From Enhygromyxa salina (GTDB taxonomy: Bacteria; Myxococcota_A; Polyangia; Nannocystales; Nannocystaceae), in contig NZ_JMCC02000010.1 of assembly GCF_000737335.2 (NCBI RefSeq), positions 62,001 to 126,000 of the forward strand: 64,000 nucleotides of DNA, in the 5' to 3' direction. Each line of letters starts with the position of its first letter. Positions within the stretch are counted from its first letter, which is position 1. The notes under the pieces are model-generated. The model did not search any database and was not told the origin of the DNA. It saw only the letters and a program-made list of their open reading frames with translations. Both the position numbers and the translations under genes were made by a program. Shown piece by piece: positions 45,015 through 58,132 of this stretch.

Positions 45015-46462
45015 CGGAGGTGGTCCTTGGCCGCGAGCAGGTCGTGGGCCCGTGCCTGTAGGTAGTCCTGCAGCTCGTGGAGATTGGCGCTGCCCGCCGC
45101 GAAGCGCACGAAGGTCAGCAGCGTGGGGATGCCCTCGACGTCGCGGATCCCAAGGCTGTGCATGGCCGGGTGGATCGACTTCACCATGTACGAGCCGGCG
45201 TCGTAGGAGGGGCTGAGGTGGATCAGCGAGACGGCGCCCTTGGGGTCCAAGCGCTCGCGAAACACCCGCACGACCTCGGCGGCGCCGCCCGGTGGATCAT
45301 TGTCGTAGCCGTCGGACACCACGATGAGGAGCTCCGGGCGCAGCGCGAGGGCGTTGAGGATCGGGGTGGCGAGATCCGTGTGCCCGCGCGGCCGCAGCTC
45401 TGCCAGCGACGCGATCGGCCAGGTCCAGTGGGTCGTTAGCTCGCTCGCCGCCGCGCCGAGCAGGTAGTGGGCTGCCAGGGCCAGGGCCAGCGGACGCTTG
45501 CGCTTTTGACCCGAGCCGCGCGACGAGTAGCTGTTGTCGGCGACCAGCGCCACGCGCCCGAGCTTGGCGCTTGGGTGGCGGACGATCTGCTGGGCGGCCC
45601 GCTGCATGGCGGCGTCGAGCGCCTCGAACTGCGCCGTCCGTTCGCGCAGTGAGAGCGACAAGAAGTAGATCGCAAGGCGCGTGAGCGAGTGGCGAGAGAG
45701 GTCGGTCTCGGCGACGGCGGCGACCCCGAGCGCGGCCGCGCTGGACTGCAGGCGCAGCCGCTCTCGCGTGGTCAGGCGCGGCGCGATGCCGCGCAGGAAG
45801 GTCTCGCGTGGGATCTTGTGGCGCGCCGCGAGCCCCTCGGCGACGGTGTAGGGCAGCTCGTAGACCGCTCGCTTTTCGTAGTGGGCCCGGCGGAAGGTCT
45901 CGAACAGCGGGGTCTGGTACCTGCGCAGACGCTTCACGTTGAACAGCACCGCCGACTCTTCGGGCTGCAGCCGCAGGTGAAAGTGTGCGGCGATCTTGGC
46001 GATGCGGCGCCGATACTTGAGCGCGTGCAGCTGTGGATCGCGGCGGCCCGCCAGGTAGTCCGCGACGATCCTGCGGGTCCGACGGTTGTTGACCCGGCGA
46101 TCGACCAGCGCCTCGAGCAGCCGATACACCCGCGGCGGCGGGAGCTCGGGCAGGGCGGCTGCGATCAGTCGGCCTTCTTGCTCGCGCTGCTGCGCGGGCA
46201 CCCCCGCCGGGGTCGTCAGCAGGTTGAAGATGATCTTCGTGCGGTTGAAGTCGTTGATGCCCGCGGCCAGGCAGTGGGCGTAGAGCCGCCGGTAATTGCC
46301 GAGCACGTACGCATGAAAAAAGCCGATCGACAGGGCCTGGCCGGTCGCGTCGCCGTAGAATTCGTCCTGGCCCGTGCAGGCGAGCGCGGCGTTGATGAAC
46401 GAGAGTAGATCCTCGCGCTCGAGCTCGAGCAGGCGCGTGGACATGGACTCGCGGGCTGTCAT
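45011..46462 (-). CDS. von Willebrand factor A domain protein (TROVE-like layout)
   Basis: 483 residues from ATG 46462 (an ATG at 46444 is possible). The N-terminal ~300 residues are alpha-helical repeats rich in Arg. The C-terminal vWA domain has an intact MIDAS: DNSYSS (DxSxS), a Thr in RGHTDLATP and SDGYDN. The helical-repeat plus vWA arrangement is like Ro60/TROVE RNA-binding proteins, but the similarity is architectural only. It is coupled with the ARPP-2-like gene. Confidence 0.72.
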   Translation of the reverse strand: MTARESMSTRLLELEREDLLSFINAALACTGQDEFYGDATGQALSIGFFHAYVLGNYRRLYAHCLAAGINDFNRTKIIFNLLTTPAGVPAQQREQEGRLIAAALPELPPPRVYRLLEALVDRRVNNRRTRRIVADYLAGRRDPQLHALKYRRRIAKIAAHFHLRLQPEESAVLFNVKRLRRYQTPLFETFRRAHYEKRAVYELPYTVAEGLAARHKIPRETFLRGIAPRLTTRERLRLQSSAAALGVAAVAETDLSRHSLTRLAIYFLSLSLRERTAQFEALDAAMQRAAQQIVRHPSAKLGRVALVADNSYSSRGSGQKRKRPLALALAAHYLLGAAASELTTHWTWPIASLAELRPRGHTDLATPILNALALRPELLIVVSDGYDNDPPGGAAEVVRVFRERLDPKGAVSLIHLSPSYDAGSYMVKSIHPAMHSLGIRDVEGIPTLLTFVRFAAGSANLHELQDYLQARAHDLLAAKDHLR

Positions 46463-46626
46463 GGTCAGTCGAGCAGGGGAAGCGCCGGTCGGGGCGATGT
46501 GGAGCGACAGCGAAGTATCCGCTACAGAGGCGAGGTCCGGAAGTCGCTTCCGAGTCCCGCGACCGGCCCGCTGATGATAGCCCACTCGGGCGGCGCGAGG
46601 AGCCTAAAATATGAGGGTTTGCTCGC

Positions 46627-47115
46627 TCAGAACGACGCACGAGTCCAGCGCCCGCGCGTGGACTTGAACACCCGCGTGGGCATGTCCGCGTCTTTCTCGA
46701 GGTCTGGCGCATCATGCAAATGATAGCTAGCGATCGGGTCGAGCTGCGAGACGCACATTCGCAGCAGCAGATCACCCTGCTTGCTCAGATCTTGCTTGCC
46801 ATTCTCCCAGCGCGAGACCGTGGACGGGGAGACCTTGAAGTACTTGGCAAAGTCTTCGCCCGACCAGCCAAGGTGCTTGCGCAAGAACCGGATCTCCGGC
46901 CCGCGAAGCCGCGAGGGATTGTCCATGATCGCCGCAGCGATGACGTCGTGAAGCCCCTCGATGTTGGTGACACCGAGGTGCTCGGCGCCACAATTGGCGC
47001 ACGTGAATACGGTTTGCTCGACCTCGAGGCGAAGCCCCGAGTTCTCCAGATACGGCCGAGTTTGTATGGTCTTCTCAAGTGAGCCCTGCGCGCCGCAGTC
47101 GTAGCACATTTTCAT
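46627..47115 (-). CDS. MqsA-like antitoxin (zinc ribbon + HTH)
   Basis: 162 residues from ATG 47115 (MKMCYDCGAQGSLEKTIQTRPY). Two CxxC pairs (CYDCG and CANCG) form the MqsA-type zinc domain. A helix-turn-helix follows (LGWSGEDFAKYFKVSPSTVSRWENG). It lies 11 bases after the DUF4258 gene, giving toxin-first order as in mqsRA and higBA systems. It probably neutralises the toxin and represses the operon. Confidence 0.83.
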   Translation of the reverse strand: MKMCYDCGAQGSLEKTIQTRPYLENSGLRLEVEQTVFTCANCGAEHLGVTNIEGLHDVIAAAIMDNPSRLRGPEIRFLRKHLGWSGEDFAKYFKVSPSTVSRWENGKQDLSKQGDLLLRMCVSQLDPIASYHLHDAPDLEKDADMPTRVFKSTRGRWTRASF

Positions 47116-47126
47116 GATTGAACTCC

Positions 47127-47432
47127 CTAACTCCTGCGCCAAGCGGTGACGACGATTGTCTCTGTCTTCGAGTCGAACGCGACGACGACACAAAAGCGCG
47201 ACGTGTTGACCTGATAGCGATGACTGCTGCCCTGGTATCCGTCGTGGGTGACGATCCCGCCGCGGAGGACATTGAGGGCGTCCTGTTCCGTCATTTGATC
47301 GTTCGCTAGTTCGACGCGAGCGTGCTTTGTGAAGATGACCACGCCGCCCGCGCCGAGGCAGGTTCGGATGATTCTCTTGGCGTGGGCGGGGCTGAAGGGC
47401 TCGCCATCGAACACACTGGGAGGCTGACGCAC
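47127..47432 (-). CDS. DUF4258 family putative toxin
   Basis: Up to 101 residues from GTG 47432; a shorter start near VVIFTKHARVEL is possible. The core FTKHARVELANDQMTEQDALNVLRGG ... HRYQVNTSRFCVVVAFDSKTETIVVTAWRR is DUF4258, a RelE/BrnT-like small fold found with HTH antitoxins. The pairing with the MqsA-like gene supports a type II toxin role, which is untested. Confidence 0.75.
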   Translation of the reverse strand: MRQPPSVFDGEPFSPAHAKRIIRTCLGAGGVVIFTKHARVELANDQMTEQDALNVLRGGIVTHDGYQGSSHRYQVNTSRFCVVVAFDSKTETIVVTAWRRS

Positions 47433-47433
47433 G

Positions 47434-47450
47434 CTTGATAATTTGTCAAG
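47434..47450. promoter_or_regulatory. Imperfect palindrome upstream of the TA pair
   Basis: CTTGATAATTTGTCAAG is a 17-base near-palindrome directly upstream of the toxin start and contains TTGACA on the minus strand. It is a candidate autoregulatory operator or -35 box. Confidence 0.45.
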
Positions 47451-47532
47451 GCGGAGAGAGCGCGCATGCGGCGGAGTCGGCGCATTGTTGCCGGTGGCAT
47501 GTCAGGGGGGCCGGTGGCAGCCCCTTCTACGC

Positions 47533-49067
47533 CTACGGCACAGCCAGGCGGTCCAGCGGCGCTCGCCCGTGTGCGGCGCTCAGCTGCAGTAGCCGCCAGG
47601 CCGGCTCGCCGCCGATCCCATCCCAACCAAAGCGCCAAGTCCAGCACTCGGTCTGCCCCGGCACGTTCATGCGGTGCGACGCATCGAGCCCGAGCACGTC
47701 TTGGAATTGATAGATCGCCAATTTCGCCGGGGACGCCGACGCAGCGCGGATCATTGCCCAATGTAGATCATGCCCGCTGCATCCCAGGTATGCCCGCGCG
47801 AACGCCTGATCCCGAGCGGGCGCGTGTTCGTACCAACCGCGGACCGTGTCATTGTCGTGGGTCCCGGTATAGACCACGCAATTCTCGGGATAGTTGTGGG
47901 GCAAGAAGGGATGGGTGGCGTCACCGAAGAACGCGAATTGCAGCACCTTCATGCCCGGCAGCCCCAGCTGGTCGCGCAGGGCCTCGACGTCCTCCGTGAT
48001 GATGCCAAGGTCTTCGGCGATCACCGGGAGGTCGCCGAGCGTGGCTTGCAGAGCCTCGAACAGGGCGGCGCCCGGGCCCGGGACCCAGTGGCCGTCGGTC
48101 GCGAGCGGGCTGCTGGCGGGGATCTCCCAGTAGCTGGCGAACCCACGAAAGTGGTCAACCCGGATCAGATCCGCGAGCGCCAGCTGCCGCCGCGCGCGGG
48201 CGATCCACCAGGCAAAACCATCGCGGGCCATGGCCTCCCAGTCGTACAGCGGGTTGCCCCAGCGTTGCCCCGTCTTCGAGAAGAAGTCTGGCGGGACGCC
48301 GGCGACGACCGTGGGCTCGAGATCTTCGCCCAGCAAGTAGAGCTCGGGTCGGCTCCAACAATCGGCGCCGTGGGCCGCGACGAAGATCGGCAGGTCGCCG
48401 ACGATCTGCACGTTGCGATCATTGGCGTATTGCTTGAGCTCGCGCCATTGCTGATCAAAACAAAATTGCACGAAGCACCAAAATTGCACTTCGTCGCTGT
48501 GTTGCTCGCGGATCGCCGCGAGCGCTGCCGCTTCGCGCCGGGCCAGCGCTGGGGGCCAGTCTGTCCAAGCGACGAAGTCACCGCCACGCCCCTCTTGTTG
48601 ATGCAGCCCGTCCAGAGTCATGAACAGGGCGTAGTCGTCGAGCCAGCTGGCTTCGGCCTGGACATAGGCCGAAAACGCGGCGCGCTGCTCGGCCGTGGCG
48701 CCCGCAAAGAACCGGCCCGCAGCCTCACGCAGCTTGGCCATGCGCCACGGGATCACCCGGTCGAAGTCGACCCGATGTGGGTTGAATTGCGCGAGCTCGT
48801 CGGGCCTGGGCGGGGTCAGCCACCCGGCTGCAATCAGGGGTTCGAGCGCGACCAGCAGCGGGCTACCCGCGAACACCGAGACGCTGGCGTAGGGCGAGTT
48901 GCCGGCCCCGACCGGGTTGAGCGGCAGCACCTGCCACAGCCGCTGCCCGGCGCTGACCAGCCACTCGACGAAGTGCCGCGCAGAGGGGCCAAGATCGCCG
49001 ATGCCGTGCGGCCCCGGCAGCGAGGTGGGGTGCAGCAAGACTCCAGAGGCGCGTGAATCGAAGGTGG

Positions 49068-49071
<4 letters not shown>
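47533..49071 (-). CDS. malQ: 4-alpha-glucanotransferase
   Basis: 512 residues from ATG 49071, which overlaps the glgX stop by 4 bases; the frame upstream of it is antisense-like and rejected. GH77 signatures include SGVLLHPTSLPGPHGIGDLG, GAGNSPYASVSVFAG, catalytic-region ADLIRVDHFRGFASYWEIP, IAEDLGIIT and YTGTHDNDT. It disproportionates maltooligosaccharides released by GlgX/GlgP. Last gene of the glycogen operon. Confidence 0.95.
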
Positions 49072-51163
<2,092 letters not shown>

Positions 51164-51167
<4 letters not shown>

Positions 51168-53377
51168 GTGTTGGGCTCGAGGATCACCGTGGCCAGCGGC
51201 GGTAAATTGAGCGTGATCGATTGCTCGTGCCCGTGGGCGGCGATCGGCTTGGCGGTGATCGGTCGGGGCTTGGCGCCGGGCTTGTTCCCGGTGCAGGGGT
51301 AGTCGCTGCCGGCGTAGCGGAGCGCATCGGTGCTGAGCGAGACCCGCCAGTTGCCAGGCATGGCCACGCCGATCCGGTAGCCCGGTCGCGGCACCGGGGT
51401 GAAGTTGCAGGCCACCATCACGCACCCGCCCGCGCTGTCCTTGCGCACGAACACCAGGACCGAGCGCGCCTGGTCGTCGACGATCACCCACTCGAAGCCC
51501 TCGGGCGCGCAGTCGAGCTCGTGCAGGGCCGGCCGGGCCCGGTACAGCCGGTTGAGATCGGTGATCAGCGCCTGCACGCCGCGGTGCTCGGCGCTGCCCT
51601 GTGTGCTTGGATCGAGCAGCTCCCAGTCGAGCGCGCGATCGTGGTTCCACTCGCGCTGCTGGGCAAACTCGCCGCCCATGAACAGCAGCTTCTTGCCGGG
51701 GTGGGTCCACATGTACGCGAACAAGGCCCGGAGGTTGGCGAACATCTGCCAGCGATCCCCGGGCATCTTGTTGATCAGCGAGCGCTTGCCGTGCACGACC
51801 TCGTCGTGGGACAGCGGCAGCACGAAGCGCTCGTCAAACGCGTACATGATGCTGAAGGTCAGCTTGTCGTGGTGGTGCTTGCGATACAGCGGATCGTTGG
51901 CGAAGTAGCCAAGCGTGTCGTGCATCCAGCCCAGGTTCCACTTGTAGTCGAAGCCCAGCCCGCCGGTCTCGGTCGGCCGCGAGACCCCGGGCCACGAGGT
52001 TGACTCTTCGGCCACGGTCACGCAGCCGGGCGCCTCGGCGCGGACGACCTCGTTGACGCGGCGGACCAGCGAGATGGCTTCTAGGTTCTCGCGCCCGCCG
52101 TGCACGTTGGGCACCCACTCGCCGGGCTCGCGCGAGTAGTCGCGGTACAGCATCGAGGCGACCGCGTCGACGCGCAGGCCGTCGATACCCCAGCACTCGA
52201 GCCAGTACAGCGCGCTGCCGACCAAGAAGTTGCGGACCTCGGTGCGGCCAAAATTGTAGATCAGCGTGTCCCAGTCTTTGTGGACGCCCTCGCGCGGATC
52301 GGCATATTCGTAGAGCGCCGTGCCGTCGAAGTGGACGAGCGAGTAGGCGTCGTTGGGAAAATGGGCGGGAACCCAATCGAGGATCACGCCGAGTCCGTGC
52401 GCGTGGCAGGCTTCGATCAGGGTCGCGAGGCCAGCGGGATCGCCAAACCGGCTGGTCGGCGCGAACATGCCGGTGACCTGGTAGCCCCACGAGCCGTCGA
52501 AGGGGTGCTCGGCGATCGGCAGCAGCTCGATGTGGGTGAAGCCGAGCTTGGCGACGTACGCGGGCAGCTGCTCGGCGAGGGTGTCCCAGGTCGGGAAGCT
52601 GTTGTCGGCGCCGCGCCGCCACGAGCCGAGGTGGACCTCGTAGATCGAGACGGGCGCGGTCGGGGTGTTGGCGAGTCGCCGCGGCTCCGACAGCGGCTTG
52701 GCGCGGGGAAACGGCGCGACCACGCTGGCGCTGGCCGGGCGCAGCTCAGATGCGAACGCGTAAGGATCTGCCTTGCCCGGGAGCACCCGGCCGTCGCGGG
52801 TGCGCAGCTCGTACTTGTACTTGGCGCCCACGCCCACGCCCGGGATGAACAGCTCCCACACGCCGTTGCTGGGGTGCAGGCGCATCGGGTGGCGGCGGGG
52901 CTCCCATTGGTTGAAGTCACCGATCACCGCGACACGGGCGGCGTTGGGCGCCCACACGACGAAGCGGACCCCGGCCACACCTTGCTGCTCGCGGGCGTGG
53001 GCGCCCAACACCTGCCACGGGCGCAGGTGCGAGCCCTCGCCGAGCAAGTGACGATCCAGCTCGCCCAGCGTCGAGCCGAACCGGTAGGGATCGTCGATCC
53101 GCTCGGTGTGCCCGTGGGGGTAGTGAACCTGCAGCTGGTAGGCCCAGCCCAGCGCGGGCGGGTTCGTGTCGAGCAGCAGCTCGAACAGGCCGTCCGGGTG
53201 GATCGAGGCGAGCGGGGCGACGACGCTGCCATCCGTGTCGAGCAGCTCGATGGACGTGGCGCCCGGCAGCAGGGCGCGGACCCACAGGCCGGCGTCCGAC
53301 AGGTGCGGGCCAAGCACGGCGAAGGGGTCGTCGTGCTCGGCGCGAACGAGCGCGGTGATCTCGGCTTGCGTGAGCAT
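51164..53377 (-). CDS. glgB: 1,4-alpha-glucan branching enzyme
   Basis: 737 residues, full length for the long (N1-N2) form. Family motifs are DPFAVLGPH at the N-terminus, ELLPIAEHPFDGSWGYQ, VILDWVPAHFP, catalytic WGIDGLRVDAVASMLY and VAEESTSWPGV, and LSHDEVVHGKRSL. It introduces alpha-1,6 branches into glycogen. ATG at 53377. Confidence 0.97.
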
Positions 53378-53436
53378 GCGAGGGGCCGCGTCAGCCTATC
53401 GAACTTCACGGCGGCGTACAGCCGTGGTGCTGGCGA

Positions 53437-53847
53437 TCACCGCGGTGGCGGCAACGAATAGGTGACGGTCGCGTGAGCGTAGAGCAGCTCCGGGTCGGCC
53501 CCGTGCAGTCCCACCTGCGCGACCGCGATGCGCTTGCCGAGCTTGAGCAAGGTCGCGCTCGCCCGCAGCATCCCCGGCTGCGGCTTGCGCATGAAGTGGA
53601 TGTTCAGGTTGGTGGTGACCGCGAGCGCGACCGGGCCGAGGTGGGCGAGCACCAACAGGTAGGTCGCCGTGTCGGCCAGGGTCATCATCGTTGGCCCCGA
53701 GACCGTGCCGCCGGGTCGCAGGTGGGCGTCATCGGTCGAGAGCTGCAGGGTCAAGCGACCCTCGTCGAGCGCGGTGATCGTGAACCCGGCCGTGGCGGCC
53801 TGGGGAAACGACGCCGCGAGGAAGCGCGCGAGCGCCTCGGTGTCCAT
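53437..53847 (-). CDS. PaaI-type hotdog thioesterase
   Basis: 136 residues from ATG 53847 (an ATG three codons earlier is also possible). The hotdog pattern is LRPGGTVSGPTMMTLADTATYLLVLA followed by VTTNLNIHFMRKPQPG and VTYSLPPPR. It is an acyl-CoA thioesterase of the PaaI group, with the conserved G-TVSGP-MMTLAD region. It sits between glgP and glgB in the same direction although it has no obvious role in glycogen metabolism. Confidence 0.82.
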   Translation of the reverse strand: MDTEALARFLAASFPQAATAGFTITALDEGRLTLQLSTDDAHLRPGGTVSGPTMMTLADTATYLLVLAHLGPVALAVTTNLNIHFMRKPQPGMLRASATLLKLGKRIAVAQVGLHGADPELLYAHATVTYSLPPPR

Positions 53848-53877
53848 GCGTAGCATTGGCGCTGCGATCGACCGGGT

Positions 53878-54031
53878 CTAGAATCCGACTTTGAGCGCTT
53901 CGGAGCAAGCCGAGGCCTTGATCAGCGCCCCGCTCTGCTTGTCCCACTCGGCCTTGCTGGCCTCGATCAGCTTCTTCGTCGCGCCGTCCGCGCGGCGAGC
54001 AAGGCGCCCGAGGTCACGCAGCTCGGAAGGA
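53878..54031 (-). other. Possible gene fragment between glgP and the thioesterase
   Basis: The frame ending with TAG at 53878-53880 reads SELRDLGRLARRADGATK and then KLIEASKAEWDKQSG, which looks like genuine coding rather than shadow. No suitable start codon is found downstream of the glgP stop. It could be the 3' remnant of a lost gene; confidence is low. Confidence 0.25.
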
Positions 54032-54032
54032 A

Positions 54033-56492
54033 TTAGCCGGGGACCGGCATGTCCCAGATGGTCCGGGCATACTCGCGAATCGTACGATCCGAAGAGAACC
54101 CGCCCATGCCGGCAATGTTGAGGATCGCGTGGCGGGCCCACTCGTCGGGCTGTTGGTACAGCGCGTCAACCCGCTCTTGCGCGGCCAGGTAGTCCGCGAA
54201 GTCGGCCAGCAACATGTACGCGTCCCGGTTGAGCAATGTGTTGACCAACCCACGGTAGCGATCGGTCTCGTTGGGCGAGAAGGCGCCCTCGGTGATCGCG
54301 TCGAGCACCGCCTTGAGCTTGGGCTCGGTCTCGTAGTGGGTGCGCGGCTCGTAGCCCTGGGTCCGCAGCGCGCTGACTTGCTCGGCGTCGAGCCCAAAGA
54401 TGAAGAAGTGCTCGCGGCCAACCGCCTGGGCCATCTCGATCGTGGCGCCGTCCCAGGTCCCGATCGTCAGCGCGCCGTTGAGCGCGAACTTCATGTTGCC
54501 CGTGCCCGACGCCTCGGTCCCGGCGGTCGAGATCTGCTGCGAGAGATCGGCGGCCGGGAACAGCACCTCGCCAAGCGACACGCCATAGTTGGGCAAGAAC
54601 ACCACGCGCAGGCGGCCGTCGACCCGTGGATCGCTGTTGACGACCCGCGCGACGTCGTGGATCAGACGAATGATGGTCTTGGCGATCGCGTAGGCCGACG
54701 CGGCCTTGCCCGCGAACACGACCGTGCGGGGGACCCAGTCGGCCTCGGGCGCGGCACAGATCGCCTGAAACCGGGCGATCACGTGGAGCACGTTGAGCAG
54801 CTGCCGCTTGTACTCGTGGATCCGCTTGATGTGGACGTCGAACAAGCTGTTGGGGTCGATCGGCAGGCCCAGCTCGCGGCGGACCAGCTCGGCCAGGCGC
54901 TTCTTGTTGTGGAGCTTGGCGTCGAGCACCTCGGCCCGCATGCGTTCGTCGTCGGCGAGCGGGGCCAGCTCGGACAGGCGCTCGAGGTGCGTGCGCCAGT
55001 CGGGGGTGGTGCCCAAGCGTTGATCCAGCAGCCCGGCCAGCGAAGGGTTGGCCTGGGCCAGCCAGCGGCGCGGGGTGACGCCATTGGTGACGTTGCAGAA
55101 CCGCCGGGGGAGGATCGTCGCGAAGTCGGCGAAGATCGTCTCGACCATGAGCTCCGAGTGCAGCTGCGAGACCCCGTTGACCCGGTGCGAGGCGATGATC
55201 GACAGCGGCGCCATGCGGACCCGACGCTCGCCGCGTTCGTCGATCACCGAGACCCGAGCGACGAACGCGTCGTCCTTGGGGTGGCTGCGGCGCACGGTGT
55301 TCAAGAACCACGCGTTGAGCTGAAAGATGAGCTCGAGGTGACGCGGCAGCAGCTCTTCGAGCATGCTCAGCGGCCAGGTCTCGAGCGCCTCGGGCATCAG
55401 CGTGTGGTTGGTGTAGCTGAGCGCCTGCCGGCACTGGGCGAGGGCCGCGTCCCAGCTCATGCCGTGCTCGTCGATCAGCAGGCGCAGCAGCTCGGGCACG
55501 GCCAGCGCGGGGTGGGTGTCGTTGAGGTGGATCGCTGCTTTGTCACCGAGCGAAGTGAGCCGGCCGTGATCGGCGAGGTGCCGGGCGATCAGATCCTGCA
55601 GCGACGCGCTGACCAATACGTACTCCTGCCGCAGTCGCAGCTGGCGACCGGCGGTCGTGGAGTCGTCGGGGTACAGCACCCAATTGATGCGCTCGGCCGC
55701 CTGCTTGGCGGCACCCGCTGCGGCATGGTCCCCACGCGAGAACGCGGCGTAGTCAATCGGCTCGCTCGGCGCCGCCTGCCACTGCCGCAACACCGCGACG
55801 CGGCGGGTTCCGTGGCCCGGCACGATGAAGTCGTAGGCGGTCGCGTGCAGCTGCTCGCTTGGCACCCACCGCCGGCCGGGGCCATCGCTGACCACCCGCC
55901 CACCAAACCCAACGCGATAGCGCAGCTCGGGCCGGTGCAGCTCCCAGGGGTTGCCGTCGCGCAGCCAGTCGTCGGGCTCTTCGGTCTGGCACCCATCGTG
56001 GATGCGCTGGGCGAACATCCCGTATTCGTAGCGCAGGCCGTAGCCAAACGCGGGCAGGCCCAGGGTCGCCATCGAGTCGAGGAAACAGGCAGCGAGCCGG
56101 CCGAGGCCACCGTTGCCGAGCGCCGCGTCGGGCTCGCGCTCGAGCACCGCGCCGGGATCTCGGCCAGCGGCACAGGCCGCCTCGCTAAACGCCGTCTCGA
56201 GTCCAAGGGCCGCGAGCGCGTTGCTCAGCGCGCGACCCATCAAGAACTCCATCGAGAGGTAGTGCACGCGCTTGGCCTTGGCCTGGCGATCCGAGCGCAG
56301 GCACTGGTTCATGCGCTCGGCGAGCTCGGCCCGACACGCGTGGGCTGCCGTTCGCATCCACGTATCGAGCGAGCTGAGATTGGGCGTGCGTCCACTCTCG
56401 CGCTCGATTCGAGCGAGCAGGGCGGCGCTGGCAGCACGCTTGTCCGCTTCGGTGAGCCCCAGAATGCCTGGGTCGGTCAGTGATTCGTTCAA
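54033..56492 (-). CDS. glgP: Glycogen phosphorylase
   Basis: 819 residues, full length. It releases glucose-1-phosphate from alpha-1,4 chains. Signatures are VHYLSMEFLMGRALSNAL, LGNGGLGRLAACFLDSMATLG, NDTHPALAVPELLRLL, VTNGVTPRRWL and the PLP-lysine region EASGTGNMKFALNGALTIGT. The ATG at 56492 is the first of the glycogen operon; a short gap with the thioesterase gene follows. Upstream, 56493-56734 contains no gene. Confidence 0.97.
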   Translation of the reverse strand: MNESLTDPGILGLTEADKRAASAALLARIERESGRTPNLSSLDTWMRTAAHACRAELAERMNQCLRSDRQAKAKRVHYLSMEFLMGRALSNALAALGLETAFSEAACAAGRDPGAVLEREPDAALGNGGLGRLAACFLDSMATLGLPAFGYGLRYEYGMFAQRIHDGCQTEEPDDWLRDGNPWELHRPELRYRVGFGGRVVSDGPGRRWVPSEQLHATAYDFIVPGHGTRRVAVLRQWQAAPSEPIDYAAFSRGDHAAAGAAKQAAERINWVLYPDDSTTAGRQLRLRQEYVLVSASLQDLIARHLADHGRLTSLGDKAAIHLNDTHPALAVPELLRLLIDEHGMSWDAALAQCRQALSYTNHTLMPEALETWPLSMLEELLPRHLELIFQLNAWFLNTVRRSHPKDDAFVARVSVIDERGERRVRMAPLSIIASHRVNGVSQLHSELMVETIFADFATILPRRFCNVTNGVTPRRWLAQANPSLAGLLDQRLGTTPDWRTHLERLSELAPLADDERMRAEVLDAKLHNKKRLAELVRRELGLPIDPNSLFDVHIKRIHEYKRQLLNVLHVIARFQAICAAPEADWVPRTVVFAGKAASAYAIAKTIIRLIHDVARVVNSDPRVDGRLRVVFLPNYGVSLGEVLFPAADLSQQISTAGTEASGTGNMKFALNGALTIGTWDGATIEMAQAVGREHFFIFGLDAEQVSALRTQGYEPRTHYETEPKLKAVLDAITEGAFSPNETDRYRGLVNTLLNRDAYMLLADFADYLAAQERVDALYQQPDEWARHAILNIAGMGGFSSDRTIREYARTIWDMPVPG

Positions 56493-56734
56493 CGCGGCGT
56501 CCCCTTCATCGGGGCGAAGCTACACGAAACTTGGCAGGCGCGGAGTGACAGGGGTCGTTGGGAAACGACAGTGGGCGCAATTGCCACGAGGTCACAATGT
56601 GCATTCGCGTGTTTGACGCGATTCGCTGTGCGCAGCGAGCGACGCCACCCGAGGATCGCCCAGCAATTCGTACTAGTCCGTGGTTCTGGTCTAGATCGGG
56701 TGACCCATGTACAGTGCCCGCTTGACTAGATCAC

Positions 56735-58027
<1,293 letters not shown>

Positions 58028-58065
58028 CCCGCAGCTGAGCCCCGGTTTCACACTGGTGGCATTTG

Positions 58066-58112
58066 GCTCGGCCCCGCCTCACGAAGGTCGTGACGCGGGG
58101 CCGAGCTGTTTT
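58066..58112 (+). terminator. Intrinsic terminator (convergent)
   Basis: The 12-bp perfect stem GCTCGGCCCCGC (58066-58077) / GCGGGGCCGAGC (58095-58106) is followed by TGTTTT. It lies after the Cys-rich lipoprotein gene and could also serve the convergent operon. Confidence 0.85.
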
Positions 58113-58132
58113 CAGCTCGGGCCTGCGTAGAC

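Noticed and set aside
54129..56483. 784-codon plus-strand open frame
   Set aside because: It mirrors glgP on the opposite strand, with Arg/Gly/Val-rich composition and no domain pattern.
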